Positions 31,696-43,500 of a stretch of DNA of 64,000 nucleotides are shown here, one piece after another (within the stretch, counting starts at the first letter, position 1; each line of letters begins with the position of its first letter). The notes under the pieces were generated by a model. That model did no database searches. It was given only the letters and a program-made list of their open reading frames with translations, and was not told the DNA's origin. A program made the position numbers and the translations under genes. The stretch comes from Pelomyxa schiedti (Eukaryota > Evosea > Pelobiontida > Pelomyxidae): the NCBI GenBank assembly GCA_020536535.1, contig JAHLWZ010000113.1:57317-121316 (forward strand). Direction: 5' to 3'.

Positions 31696-34075
31696 ATGGG
31701 CTTAAAGGACTTCTGGAAGACACTTAAAAAAATGGGGCGGTTTAGTGTTGCGTTGCCACCGGGCTCGTGCGACTTCTTGTACGTAGATCTTAACTCCTTC
31801 CTCCACAACGCTATGAGGGAAAGAAAATCCTACCAACGTAACCCGAATCCGGTCCCTACTACGGATTCCGCTTCCGCTTCCACTTCTACTTCTACTTCTG
31901 CTTCTACTTCTGCTTCTGCTTCTGCTTCTGCTTCTGCTTCTGCTTCTGCTTCTGCTTCTGCTTCTGCTTCTGCTTCTGGTTCGGCTTCGACTCAGTCTCC
32001 TCCGCCACTGAAACAGGTATTGCGTTCCTATAATAAAATACATCATTTTTGCTTCGCCTTACGTGACTTACTCTGTGGTGTAGTTCGTCCCGCCGTCGGA
32101 TCTTACTCAAGATGAACGTCGAAAACTGTTTGCTCGATTGGGTTCTAACTTGAGAAACACCCGACCTCGACGTTTATTGTACTTTGCATTGGATGGTGTG
32201 GCGCCAGTTGCAAAAGTGAGGAACCAGGCGCTTCACAGACGTGATCACTTGAGGTTTGCATTATTACCAGCGCCGACGCCTCTGAAAAACCCTTGCGTTC
32301 AGACATCAGCCCCGCTCTGTTGCCATTTCGCCTGGAACAGAAATGATGGCAAACGTTTCCCGGCACCTCCGTAATTGGATTATTTCTCAGCTTGAAGCAA
32401 ATCCTACCTGGCATAATCTGTGTGTTATATTGAGTGACAGCAGTGTTCCAGGTGAAGGGGAACAGAAATTTGTCAACTTCATTAGAGCGCAGTGCGCGTC
32501 TCCGCAGTGGTCTCCAGACATCGAACACACAATTTGTTCCAGCGACTCTGATCTCGTACTGCTTATACTTGCAACGCGTGAGCGAAATGTTGCAATTGCC
32601 AGAGAACAAGTATCCCTCCTATTAAGTTGGACTTTTCTAATCCCATCAGGGAGACACTTTCCTCATTGGGCGGCTGACTCCATTCCTGAAAAAGTACTTT
32701 GAAGCCTTTTCACAGAACATTGATATTGAAAAAGTGCTGAATGACTGGGTGTTTCTTGTATTATGCTGGTTTGACAATGACTTCCTCCCCGGTATTCGGA
32801 ACGGCGGAGGTTTAAAGCGGGCTATGAAGTTGTATGGGAACTATCTGAAGGAATGTGGCACCCGAATCGAATACCTCACAAATGAGGGGAAGCTCAATAT
32901 AAAAGCCCTGGGCGCAATGATCAAGCCCTTTCTGGATAGAGATGTGAAACGTAAAGTTTTTGATCCCAGTTTCTTGAAGACATGGTGTTCCAGTCATATA
33001 AGATCCCTGTGCTGGGTTCTCGATTATTTTACCCAAGGGCACCCATCGTGGGTGGTGTGTATTGACATACTTGTTTTCAATCAACCATACGCAGAAAGTA
33101 ATCCCCCAATGGGAGTATGAATATTCCCGGAGTCCTTCGTTACGTGACCTGGCAAGCCAAATAGGTTCTATGTCGGAGTACCCGCAGTTTGAACTGGTAC
33201 CCCGGTGTACACCTCTCGAAGTTCTTACATGTATCACCCCTTTCGAGTGTGTTTCTTTGGTTCCTGAGTGTTACCGCGGTCTTCTCACTGACGAATCCTC
33301 GCCGTTTCGTCGTTTTACTGGCAAAGTCTCCGCCGCAGAAGCAAAGAAACTCCCGGAACACGAAACACTTTCGTATTTGGTGAATGCTGTGAAGTCTATA
33401 CAACTGACTGGCCTATCTGAACAACAACAGAAACTTAACACCTTTGGGTCAGAAACTATATTCTTCTCCTCGCGACACCCACTTGCCCGACTACTGCCAA
33501 AGGACTCTCCCAGTTGTGGGGTGGCTATTCCAAGTGCTCTTCAGAATAAGCTCTCACTTAGTGGTACTCTTTCAGATTTTTCAACTGTGAAGTCCGTCAT
33601 GATGGCAAAGTTCGAGCTTACTCCAGGTTCCCAACAACCGGTCCAAATTCCCAAAGCACCCGCGCCGAGCGCCACCGTGCCTAAATTCACCCAACACAGT
33701 GAGATGAAGTTTTCCAAGTCAGCTCCAAAGCCACCACCACATGGGGAAGTGAAGTTGCATGTGCCCGTTCCTCAACCTGCCAAAACGATCTTGCTACCAA
33801 CTCGTCTCCAGCGCAAAGCCCCTTCAACACATGACAGCAAAGTGATTTCAANNNNNNNNNNNNNNNNNNNNNNNNNNNNNNNNNNNNNNNNNNNNNNNNN
33901 NNNNNNNNNNNNNNNNNNNNNNNNNNNNNNNNNNNNNNNNNNNNNNNNNNNCCACGCACCACCACGCCCACGACTGAGGTATCTCAACCGAACCCCAAGC
34001 GACCCAGAATATGCACACTCAAAGTCAGACCCGCACCTGGCGAGGTTTTATTTTAGCTCCATCTTCCCCTTGTAG
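31696..34075 (+). CDS. XRN-family 5'-3' exoribonuclease, interrupted by an assembly gap
   Basis: XRN nucleases degrade 5'-monophosphate RNA. The start MGLKDFWKTLKK is the family N-terminus and FLYVDLNSFLHNAM the first acidic site. A long Ser-Ala repeat is inserted between 31866 and 31980. Further motifs: LLYFALDGVAPVAK, ISPGTEMM, SDSSVPGEGEQKFVNFIR, CSSDSDLVLLILATRE, VLCWFDNDFLPGI and the later HIRSLCWVLDYFTQGHPSW, all matching XRN1/XRN2 order. After the catalytic core there is a Pro/Lys-rich tail with a 100-N gap at 33852-33951. The C-terminal frame after the gap is unsure, since an alternative frame stops at 33978. Whether it is the cytoplasmic XRN1 or nuclear XRN2 type is not clear; it is shorter than XRN1. 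Confidence 0.82.
31866..31980. repeat. (TCTGCT)n-type coding microsatellite
   Basis: Near-perfect six-base tandem units encode (Ser-Ala)n with some Ser-Thr inside the XRN gene. Multiple-of-six repeats keep the frame. Confidence 0.9.
33852..33951. other. Assembly gap of 100 N
   Basis: Exactly 100 N, a conventional placeholder length, so the real size is unknown. It falls in the low-complexity tail of the XRN gene. Confidence 0.99.
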
Positions 34076-34140
34076 ATTCGTCTAAAAATTTCTCTTGTAA
34101 ACCAAAAAAAAAAAAAAAAAAAAAAAACGCTCCAAGAGAA

Positions 34141-35375
34141 ATGAGCACTGAAGGTCCCACTAGTACGTCGACGACAACGGCAGCAGCTGAGACGACGAGG
34201 CCGGCGACACCACCCCCGCCGAGTGGCGAGGACAGGGCCGACGACGGGGCAGCGGTTGCAGACGAGCTGGGGGAGTGGAGGGCACAGGGGCGGAGGGAGG
34301 CAAGTGCGAACATGAAGGCGTGGCAGCAGGGATGGACTGACTACTGCGGAGAGTGCGTAGTACACATTACAAATGCCACAGGAAACTATATATATAATAT
34401 GCCACACTAGTCATTTATTGTCTGTAGAGTGTTGTTGGAGGGTGGGCATGTGGGTTATGGTTAATGGAATCTGTAATGTAGAGGAGGAAATAGGGGTGGG
34501 AGTTTTTTTTTTTTTTTTTTTTTCTTAGAATTCTTGACGCCAAGGATACACAAACAAAAAAACGCAGCCGGTGTTGTTATTCTCCTGCGTGTGCTACTAT
34601 TCGATGTGACTGCTGTATGTCAGTTCTTACTAGGGGTGCGCCCCCACCAGACCGCTACGTCTGCATGGAGTGTGCGTTGGGGGATGAGCCGACGTTGTGC
34701 CCGACTTGTTTTGTTGGGGCTGAATTTCCGCACAACCACACCAAATGGTGCCTTGTGACAGCAGAAACTGGTGACCACACCATCACAACAAGGACAAATT
34801 CGTCAGTCTCTCTTCCCGCCACAAGGAAGAACCTCACCGATTCCGGCAGCTGGCTAGACGAATTCCTCGGGGCGTTCTCAGCCCTTCATGACTGCTTCGA
34901 GACCACATACAACTCAGGAACCACTACCCCCACAACAGCGCCGATTGCCGGCGGTGGCCCAACCACCTCCACCACAAGTGCAGGAGTGGCCGGGAGTGAG
35001 AAGGATGATAAGCAACAGTCATCAGCAAAGCAGGACAGCAAGGACCAACAAAAGGACCAGAAGTCTACACAGGATGACAAGAGTGGAAGCCCAGATACAG
35101 CAGCAACTCCCCCAACGACTTCTTCTTCTTCAGCATCCACATCGACGACCGAGCGGACGATCAGCAGGGCGCAGTTGCGTGCGTTGCTGACGTCACTGCA
35201 GGCGCATGTGCAACTGCCCCCAATTCCGCCTGGTGACGATTCGGCGCTTTTGCTGCCTCAGGTCACGAATTACACTGAGCGGGACTGTGCCAATGTCTTG
35301 AGGTTGCTTTTGCTGGATCTGCACCCGCAGCAATGGATTCAGAGGCTCATTGCTGCTGCCTACGACTCCTTTTGA
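34141..35375 (+). CDS. ZZ-like zinc-finger protein with low-complexity linker
   Basis: Two exons: MSTEGPTSTST... ends near 34351 at YCGE, and the next starts after the poly-T acceptor near 34528, reading ILDAKDTQTKKRS. Together they hold a Cys/His array: CCYSPACATIRCDCC, then RYVCMECALG, LCPTCFVGAEFPHNH, matching the spacing of a ZZ-type zinc finger (CxxC...CxxC...HxxxH). A Ser/Thr/Gln/Lys-rich linker follows, then a helical C-terminal part (TISRAQLRALLTSLQAHVQL, CANVLRLLLLDLHPQQWIQR). ZZ domains read histone tails or N-degrons; what this one binds is unknown. The start follows a 23-A tract. Confidence 0.6.
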
Positions 35376-35570
35376 GGGGTTGCCTTTGTCCTTCCGCGCG
35401 ACCGATGTTCCTGATTTATGTGAAGTTTTTGAAACGTCCTTGAAAATTCGTTCCCGGGACATCCATCAATGTTCACTTGAACAACCGATCACAAAGGAAA
35501 AAGCCAGATCCGACGAAAAGACGGGACGTTTGTGTGCCGTGGAAAAAGGCAAACGAAAAACACAGATTGA

Positions 35571-37288
35571 ATGCAGGCGGCCGAATCGCCAACGCGGCGT
35601 AAGTTGGTGACTCTGGGGCTGGGAATGGCGATGATTTTTTGTGGTTGTGGGACAACAATCACCCTTGATTGCATTGATGCCACAGAGTGTGTCAGTATTT
35701 TCCTGCCTCTCCAACGCTTGAAAATTTTTGTTTTGTGGCATTTGGTCCTTCCTTTTGTTGTTGGTTTTGACATGTGACAGGCTGGCCTTTCAAAAAGTAA
35801 TAAGTACTATCTCTATGTAACACGGTTATTTGCAGATCTCCGGGGTGGCAAGGTGATGTGCACTTGTTCTCGCACCCATGGACCGAGACCCTATTCATGT
35901 TTGTGGGTAATCAAATCAGACTTTGTGTTGTCATTGCGTTGCTCACTTATCCACAGGAGAGTCGCTGGCGGTTGGTTTCGCATTCTACCAAATTGGAGAT
36001 CACATCAAGTAATTGACTTTTCAATTGTCCTCATTTTGATTTTTGTTGTAGGATTCAGATGAAAGCAACCCTGCAAAGAGAGGTTCTTACCAACTTGAAG
36101 TTATGATTACATTAATCCATCTCAGAAAGCTCAACGCAAGCCTACACTGTTAAACCGAGTTCGGACAGTTTTGAACTGGAAAATTTTGGCTCCCACCCTA
36201 CTGGATTTGCTAAGCAGTGCCCTGGGATGTATGGAGAGTGTTGTAGCGGTATGATTTTTTTGACTAGACTGTCCAGGCATAGGGCTTCTATACTGTGCAG
36301 CCTCCATCTGGCAGATGTTGCGTGGCTCAGTTGTGATTTTTGCTGCAATTATCTCTGTGATCCTTAAGCAACGGCAGCGCTCCTACCGTTGGATTGCAGT
36401 GGGAATAACAACAGTTGGAATAGTCGTAGCTGGCCTGACTGACGTATTGAACGCCGTTTTTATACATAAATCCTCATCTTCGGGCATGGCCTCTGCTAGT
36501 GTCACCGACCAACTCGTTCCAGAAGTATATCAACATATTTTCGGAATTGTTGTGGTCGTAGTGGCACAAATTCCGCGTGCACTCAAGTCGGTACTGGAAG
36601 AGAAATATCTCAAGATGTATAGATTTATCCCTTCTCAAATTCTTGGAGCTGAAGGAGTGTTTGGCACAGCAACGATGTGCCTTATACTACCACTATTATC
36701 TGTGATCCCTGGGAAAAATGTTCACTTTCCTTCGCTTCACCTTCGTGTTTTGAAACTCAGGACAGGTATCTCCATTGCCGTATAACACATATGAGTGCAT
36801 TGCTGACGCAGCTCTGCAACTGTGGAACACCCCATGGCTATTAGGGATGGCACTTTTATACATTCTGTTTGCTTTCCTCTATGGCGTTGTTGCCCTGTAT
36901 ATAACAGGGCGATTGTCAGCAGTGGACCGTACTCTCGTTGATTCATGTAGGACAGTTTTCGTTTGGGCCTGTGATTTGTTCATCTACTACATTATAAGCA
37001 AGCAATATGGTGATCCTTGGACTGTGTTCTCCTGGCTGCAAGGTTGGGATTCCATCTCAGATTACCTTTAACCCATTTCCAGTTGGGTCATTGGTATTGA
37101 TGCTATCTGGTACTCTTATCTCCAATGAAGTCATCAAGTTCCCGTGCCTGGATTACACGGCCGACGCACTACCTCCCACCAACTGGAAGAAGCCACCAAC
37201 AGACAAAGATCCCCTTTTAAGCAGCGGCACCATCCCCATTCTACCACCTCCGGAACCCCGACGAGACGATCGTGAGTCCGCTCTGTGA
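35571..37288 (+). CDS. SLC35F6-like transporter of the nucleotide-sugar transporter superfamily
   Basis: A polytopic membrane protein homologous to human SLC35F6 (ANT2BP/C2orf18), a lysosomal or mitochondrial member of the drug/metabolite transporter fold. Exons: a first one with MQAAESPTRRKLVTLGLG; then SPGWQGDVHLFSHPWTETLF; ILAPTLLDLLSSALGC; MLRGSVVIFAAIISVILKQR with RWIAVGITTVGIVVAGLTD; IVVVVVAQIPRALKSVLEEK with LGAEGVFGTATMCLILPL; LLGMALLYILFAFLYGVVAL with DSCRTVFVWACDLFIYY; and LVLMLSGTLISNEVIKFP. These match SLC35F6 helix by helix. The C-terminus is Pro-rich and cytosolic. Substrate unknown. Confidence 0.8.
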
Positions 37289-37410
37289 GTGCATAGCGGT
37301 ACTCTTACCTCCTGTATTTTTTATGCACGAATTCAACAGCGAGTTTTTTTGTTCGTAAGTTGAAAGAAATGGGGAACCCCAACGAAAAAGGAGAAAAGTG
37401 ATGTTACGTT

Positions 37411-38932
37411 TTAGTAAGTTCTTTCTACAAGGTAGTCTGCCAAGGCAGTTAAAAATTGAATACCTTCTGTACTGAGGCTGATTGTTTCCAGGGAAGCTTT
37501 TGCCTCCAACACAAGCTGATGAATGCGCTCTTTGACAACTGGTAGGCCATGTTTATTTATAATCCTTGCCGCTTCATGTACGCGAGCTTCCCATGCCTCG
37601 TTTGCAACTCCCTTAGAAGGGTGTTAGGGCGAGTGATTGAAAGCTATGAAGGTCCTACCTGGTTATTGCACGAGGCACTGCACAGTACTTCTTTCAGTAT
37701 TGCAACCTCATCAGGTGGTGCCCGGGCAAGGGCAGTTGTAACGAGCATGGTTGCTTTTCCTTGTCTGATGTCGGAAGCAAATTCTCTCCCTTTTTGACTG
37801 TTATCGCTGATGTCGAGCACATCGTCCTGCAACTGAAAGGCGATGGCTGCGGCATGGGCGTATTTGGTGAGACCAGCGAGTTGCTCCGGAGTTGCACCGG
37901 CAATAAGGGCGCCCGTGCACACAGAAAGTTCGAATAGCTTAGCTGTTTTGTAGGCCATCATGTACTCATATGTAGCAGTCCACTTGGTCAAATCCCGGAC
38001 TGAATTGCTTTCTGTAGTTGTAGATACTTGTTCAGTCGGTAGCTGGCATCCAACCATGTCGAGCACTTGGCCAAGGTTTACCACTGTATAGGCATCCAGA
38101 AACCTCCTTTCCAGTTCATTCTGCAAGGATAGGGTCGCGCGTGTCACATCTTCCGTTACGCCAAATGTTACCGGACAGCAAGGTGTGGTACAACTTGGTG
38201 GGAGCGCCGAAGTGGACGATAAACGCAGAGCCTCAGATGTTAAAATGTTGCCAGCCAGTATACCATGTGAAACTGCAAACAAGTCCTGGGAGTTGTGGAA
38301 TAAAATGCCTCGGTGCTGTTGTTGGTGTGGGTGCTGCTGTTCCCAGTCGCGAAGAATCTTAGTGAAACACTTTGAGTTAGAAATGATACTTTGGCAAGAG
38401 AGTAACGGGAGGAAAAAGACAAGTAAAAAAACCTTCCAGACAGTTGGGTTTCCCCTCCTGAGGCTATCTTCATCCATTATGTCATCATGGACAAGAGTTG
38501 ATGTGTGCAGCAGTTCAGCAGCCAGCATTATATTTGCAAGTGAGCGGTTGGCAACATCCTCCTCCAAAGGTGGTGCCGGTTTGTCAATGTACTTCACAGC
38601 CCGATAAGCCATCAAACAAGCTTCATGTTAACGTTTTTAAAATAAAACTGCGTGTTCCAAAAGGCAAAAACTGCCACCACAACACCCCATGGTGAAGTAA
38701 AGGTAAAAAACAAAAAAACAAAAAAAACCAAACAAAACATACCGGCGGGCCTCAGTCTCTTTCCACCGCAGAGTACGAAACCCTCCAGAGTTTGGTACAA
38801 GTAGCTCACAAATGCGTCGTCGGCACACATGCCGCTGACGATCCCTGGTCTGAGAATGTTGTGGAAGTGCCCCACAATGACGGGCTGAAAGAGCCCCGCT
38901 ATTTGGGATAGAGTGCGCACAACGTCACACAT
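37411..38932 (-). CDS. Trans-polyprenyl diphosphate synthase (ubiquinone side-chain type)
   Basis: Condenses isopentenyl diphosphate into long all-trans prenyl chains for quinones. The first exon from ATG 38932 ends with CGGKRLRPA, the conserved GGKRLRP motif. The next gives AAELLHTSTLVHDDIMDED and SLRRGNPT, the first Asp-rich motif. A later exon carries QLQDDVLDISDNSQKG, the second Asp-rich motif, and the last ends ALADYLVERTY. A Gln/His-rich insertion and a Thr/Ser-rich loop extend the region after the first motif. Related synthases in eukaryotes are COQ1/PDSS1. No clear mitochondrial presequence is seen; MCDVVRTL begins directly. A CoQ or rhodoquinone product would fit. Confidence 0.85.
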
Positions 38933-39222
38933 TTGATAGTATCACTGCAGCCTTTGGAGTCGTGATCTCAATAAGTCAGTGCAGAGTCCCGATTCTGATC
39001 GGTGGAGAGCACTCAACCCCGAGCAAAATTGTGGTCCTCAGTGCTCCTCTGAGGTGGAGGGTTTGATTCTTCTTGATTGCCTGGAAAACAAAACTACAAA
39101 AAGAAAAAACGCCGCTGTTTAAACGTTTATCAACTACTCTCGTTGATGGTTGGTGTGTCTGCTTTTTTTTTTTTTTTTGTTTCCCTCCACACCCTGCCCA
39201 ACGCCATAACCAACGACCCACA

Positions 39223-39987
39223 ATGCACCCTCCTCCTCCCTCAGACCTCGAAATCCTGGGCGACATCGGTTCGGGCATCGCGTCGGCGGCCATGAGCGCG
39301 GGCCGCTCCACCTACGTCGAGACCACGATCCCCGCGTCGGCGCTCACGCGGCGCGGCAACCTGCGCCCGGGGTACTACAACCGCCTCTTCTACGGCGCGG
39401 TCGCCGAGCACGTGGAGTCGCCCGCCGACGCGCTGGTGATGCCCGCGGTGAGCTTCACCAAGGGCCCCTGCGCCGCCTGCTGCATGTGCGGCGACTGCTG
39501 CGCCGTGTGCCAGCCCGGCTGCGGCACCGGCGACTGCTGCAACTGCGAGACCGAGGACGGCTGCGCCGGCAAATTCTGCTGCATGTGCGGGGGAACCAAG
39601 TTGGTCAGGCACAGGAAGGACAAGGACGAGGACGCGGGCGGGGGCGGGGGCGGCAAGGGGGGCTCTGGCTTCGAGTCGGGTCCAACGTGTGTGACGATGA
39701 CGGCGGTGTCTACTACTACTACTACAACAACCACCACCACGACGACGACGAGCAGTCCCACGGCAAGTTCTGCGGATTCGGTGGACCCACCTCCGGGTGG
39801 TAAAGAGGGGAATCAGGAGTACGAGGAGGAGAAGGAGGAGGGGTGCAATGCTTGCTTTCTGTTGTTCTCACTGGTGCAGGGGTGTTGCTTGTGTGAGAGG
39901 TGTGAGTGCATCACAAACAAGAATGATTGCTCTGGTTGTAACTGCCAAGGTTGCTCTGGGACCTCTTGTGAAAATACATGGCTGTAG
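39223..39987 (+). CDS. Cys-cluster protein of unknown function
   Basis: A single-exon protein of 254 residues. The first 80 residues look folded (DLEILGDIGSGIASAAMSAG, NLRPGYYNRLFYGAVAEHVE). Then dense Cys clusters: CAACCMCGDCCAVCQPGCGT, CCNCETEDGCAGKFCCMCGG, then a Lys/Asp- and Gly-rich stretch, a (Thr)n run, and a second Cys-rich tail CCLCERCECITNKNDCSGCN. CC and CxC pairs suggest multi-site metal binding or palmitoylation. The first part is markedly GC-rich compared with neighbours. It is not the metallothionein or PLAC8 pattern that I know, so no function is assigned. Confidence 0.7.
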   Translation: MHPPPPSDLEILGDIGSGIASAAMSAGRSTYVETTIPASALTRRGNLRPGYYNRLFYGAVAEHVESPADALVMPAVSFTKGPCAACCMCGDCCAVCQPGCGTGDCCNCETEDGCAGKFCCMCGGTKLVRHRKDKDEDAGGGGGGKGGSGFESGPTCVTMTAVSTTTTTTTTTTTTTSSPTASSADSVDPPPGGKEGNQEYEEEKEEGCNACFLLFSLVQGCCLCERCECITNKNDCSGCNCQGCSGTSCENTWL

Positions 39988-40062
39988 CCTGCTTACTGTT
40001 GCCAAACTTTTTGGCGTGTGTGATAAACACTCAAAATAAAACAAGCCCAATGTGGCGTGTCT

Positions 40063-40582
40063 TCATTTCTGGTAACTAGTTCTCATTGCTGATTCTCTGA
40101 GGGTAAAGTTAGACCAAACTTCAAGGAGATCACTGGGATATGTGATTGTCAAGTGCCAACTGGGAATCTTATTCCCTGTGTACAGGTGATGAATGATGGC
40201 GAGTGAACCAATTTTTCCAGCCTTGATTTCAGTGGAATAACCGCCACTCAATAAGACAAAGAAAGAAAAAAAAAAACAAAAAAACCCTCCAACGATCACG
40301 TGCGGCGAGCGACACGATTTTTTTTTTGGTTGTCCCTTAAGGGCAGAGGCGAATACTAAGGGACAAAACAAAAATGGATTTGATGCTGGGATGTTGTGAT
40401 GAGAACTCTGGATCGGACTGTGATGGTTGTGATTCAATGCCATGTTGCATCTTGGAAAAAGGGTTGGTGATTGCATTGGTCTGCCTTTCGCTCCTAACAA
40501 AAGCCCTTTGTGAAGGTGTTCCTGTGTGAAGTTTACACCACTTATCTATGTGAGCAAGGCTAGCAACTGGATGGGCGTCCAT
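40063..40582 (-). CDS. Small unknown protein, two exons
   Basis: MDAHPVASLAHIDKWCKL at 40582, then QRAFVRSERQTNAITNPF and a Ser/Gln-rich stretch; after an intron (donor near 40350, acceptor near 40248) GGYSTEIKAGKIGSLAIIHH, NKIPSWHLTITYP and a stop at 40063. About 130 residues, no membrane segment, no known domain. It is head to head with the aromatic-repeat gene. Confidence 0.45.
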
Positions 40583-40587
40583 GTCCT

Positions 40588-43500
40588 ATGGCCGCTTTTT
40601 GTTTATGCATCCACGGTAATTCTATTTTATTAGTTCTTTCTGGGGTTTTGGCTTCTCTTTTTTTTTTTGTTTTTTTTTTTTTTGGGAAAACTTCTCATTG
40701 ACGTGAACAGGGCGCTCAAGCGTTGTGTGTTTTCTTGGGTTGCTTGTTCAACTACTATAAAGATGATGACTATTGGTGCTGCCAGTTTTCATTCTTGTGG
40801 TGGCACTTCAACCATGATCGAAATGAGACTTCTACAGTATCCTTGTTCCCCCCATTTTGTAGAGAAAATCGGGATGGAAGACGCAGAATTTTTATATTAG
40901 TGCCACCCATATATTGGAGGAGTGGTTTGGACATTTATTGTGAGCCTTCTCTCTGTATTATTAGACGTAACTTTACCCAGTTTTGCAAATCGTTCCACTG
41001 TTCGGTGTTATCATCAACCACATAAATGACTCTATTGACTTCAACATACTTTGTTACCTGTTTCGAGTTAAAACCTCAGAGAAGTCTACAGTGGTAATAG
41101 TGCTCTCACCCAACTTTATTGCTGAAAGCAATTTGTACTTTCCCTCGACAGGTCTGGCTTCTTCCCTTTTTCACTTTCTGGTCGAAGTCAGGTGACTTCT
41201 GGGAGTTTTCTATGTTCTGCTATCTCATTCGGTTTCGTAAGTATGACGACCATGGATTCTTATTTACTGTATTACCATTTGTCTGGATACACTCCAGAGT
41301 ATGCTCCACTAGATTTCTTACTCTGCTAACTCTGCATTCCTACAGCTCGCCAATGGAGACAAGAAATTTACAATGACGCTGCTTCCTATACTCACATTTC
41401 ACTCTACTGATGATAATTACGTTTTTGTGTCTGCGTTATATTGGCAGTATGCTCACGGGGTTGGCTCTCCAGCTCTCACGTAATGCCTGTAGATTCCATG
41501 GTTCAAGGGGAACAAACCACTTTATTGTACCACTCCTATTGTACTGGCACAACTATGGAGAATCAAAATTTTTCTTCTGTCCATTTTGGCTATGGTTTGT
41601 GAGATTCTTTTCTCTTTCTCCCACCCCTAAACTCTGCATTCAGGCGTAAGGGTGAGGATTATGTATATCACTACATGCTCCCTCTTCCTCTTTTTGTCTA
41701 CCATCGGACTGGACACAGTAAGATGATCCACGTTTTACCACTATTCTCCTGGAGAAAACCCGTTGGCGACTCTGTCGGTTGGTTCACATTTCTATTTCTG
41801 TTTTGGTATTTAAAGCAGGGCAAAGTAATACATTTGTAATTGCTTTCAATCTCAAATCTTGAAAGAGATCATGGCTGCTGCTTTTTATATTCTATTACCA
41901 TGCAGTACGGAGTCACGAAATATTGAACCGCGCAGTGTTATTCTTAATTTTATTGAAATATGACTGGCGAGGACATATTGTTGGCTTTCACTTCCTGTGG
42001 CCCCTTATACACGTTGAGTGGGGAGATGATGTATGCACCTTAGTTTCTGTGAAAGTTCCTTATTGTGGTATAACCTGGAATAATTAGGGGAACTCTGTGA
42101 GAGTCATGCCACTCTATTGGCACAGGAAAACAAGTTATACTTTCTGTCAAGTACTATTCCCCTTGTATGTACTCACAAGTCTCCTTTTGTCCAACTCAAC
42201 CCGAATTAAGTTACGTGAATTATCGACATCTCAAAAAAGGAGACGGTAATATCAACTCGCCACCCTTTTTTCCAAAATGGAACCTTTTTTAAACAATAAT
42301 TCATCTTCACACCACAACTCCAAAAAACCGAAGTTAACTCACGTACTTAGCAAGATTTGATCATTGGCTTCTAATATTTCCACTTGCTCTACTACAGTAA
42401 CAACTCTTCTTTCATGCCTTTTACTAATAAAAAAAAAAAAACAAAATAGTGAACAACAGAACAGTACTTGGTGCTATGGAAGTCCTGGGTTGGTGATTCC
42501 ACCATACGTATGGGTGTGGAGACAGAAAGAATCAGAGTCATCACAAACATTTATCATTCCACTTTTTACCAGGTGGTGCTTTGGCGGGAATAAGGAGACG
42601 TCTTTCCTTTGGCCTCTGGTGTGCCATTATCCAACCCCTTCAAGTTACAATTAATGAGAACCAAGTTCCGTTTTTGGAGCAGTGAAGAAAAAATTGGTTG
42701 CCATATACTACTATTCTGGTATTGCCGAAACAAACTCAACGATGAGACTGTTATTACACTCTACCCCTTTTTCTGGGCAACCAAGACTAAAGAAGCAACA
42801 TACCTGGGCGTGCTACTGATCTTCCCTTATCCATTTTATGAGTCACGCTTTGCATTTTTCCGGTACTTCCCATTTTATGTTAAAGTGTGGAGAAAAGGAT
42901 TCCATAAGCCTAATACAAGTAGTTTTCATAGCACTGGTAAAGATACCATTGTACACCTTTGGCCTTTTTTTTATATTTTGCGCGCTGAAGACATGAGCAC
43001 AACTTCCTTTTTCTGGATTTTTGCTGATGCAGCACTGATATATAAAGGCCACTTAAGAGATACACATTGGTTTTATATAGCCTTCTTGGTGTGGTTGGGA
43101 TACAGTGACGATGGTTCGTTAATACTACTTGGCTACAACTGAACCCTTACAGGTTCCTTCAAACGACTTTCTATCCTATGGTTCGGAAACTCAAGGTCCC
43201 GAATAATTTCCTACACAAAGGAGAGTTTTTGGATGGCTCTTGTTTTTTGGTGGGGTTTTGGTGACGAAATCAAGTTCAGTATTTTATGGGTACACATTCC
43301 ATTCCTCATTTCTTAACTCATCCACGTTAGGTTACAACACCTATAACGGCTATGATACGTTATCACCAAGGCGAGGTGTTCCACTTGTTCCCAATTTTCT
43401 GGATAAGGCAAAAGGAGTACGGAAATTCTTTTGGGTTTCTCTGGATCGGTCACTACAGACTTAGCCTCGCAGGTAAGCGTGACAAAAAACAGAAAGTTTC

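Noticed and set aside
39241-39612. Minus-strand Ala/Gly/His-rich frame
   Set aside because: Antisense of the GC-rich Cys-cluster gene.
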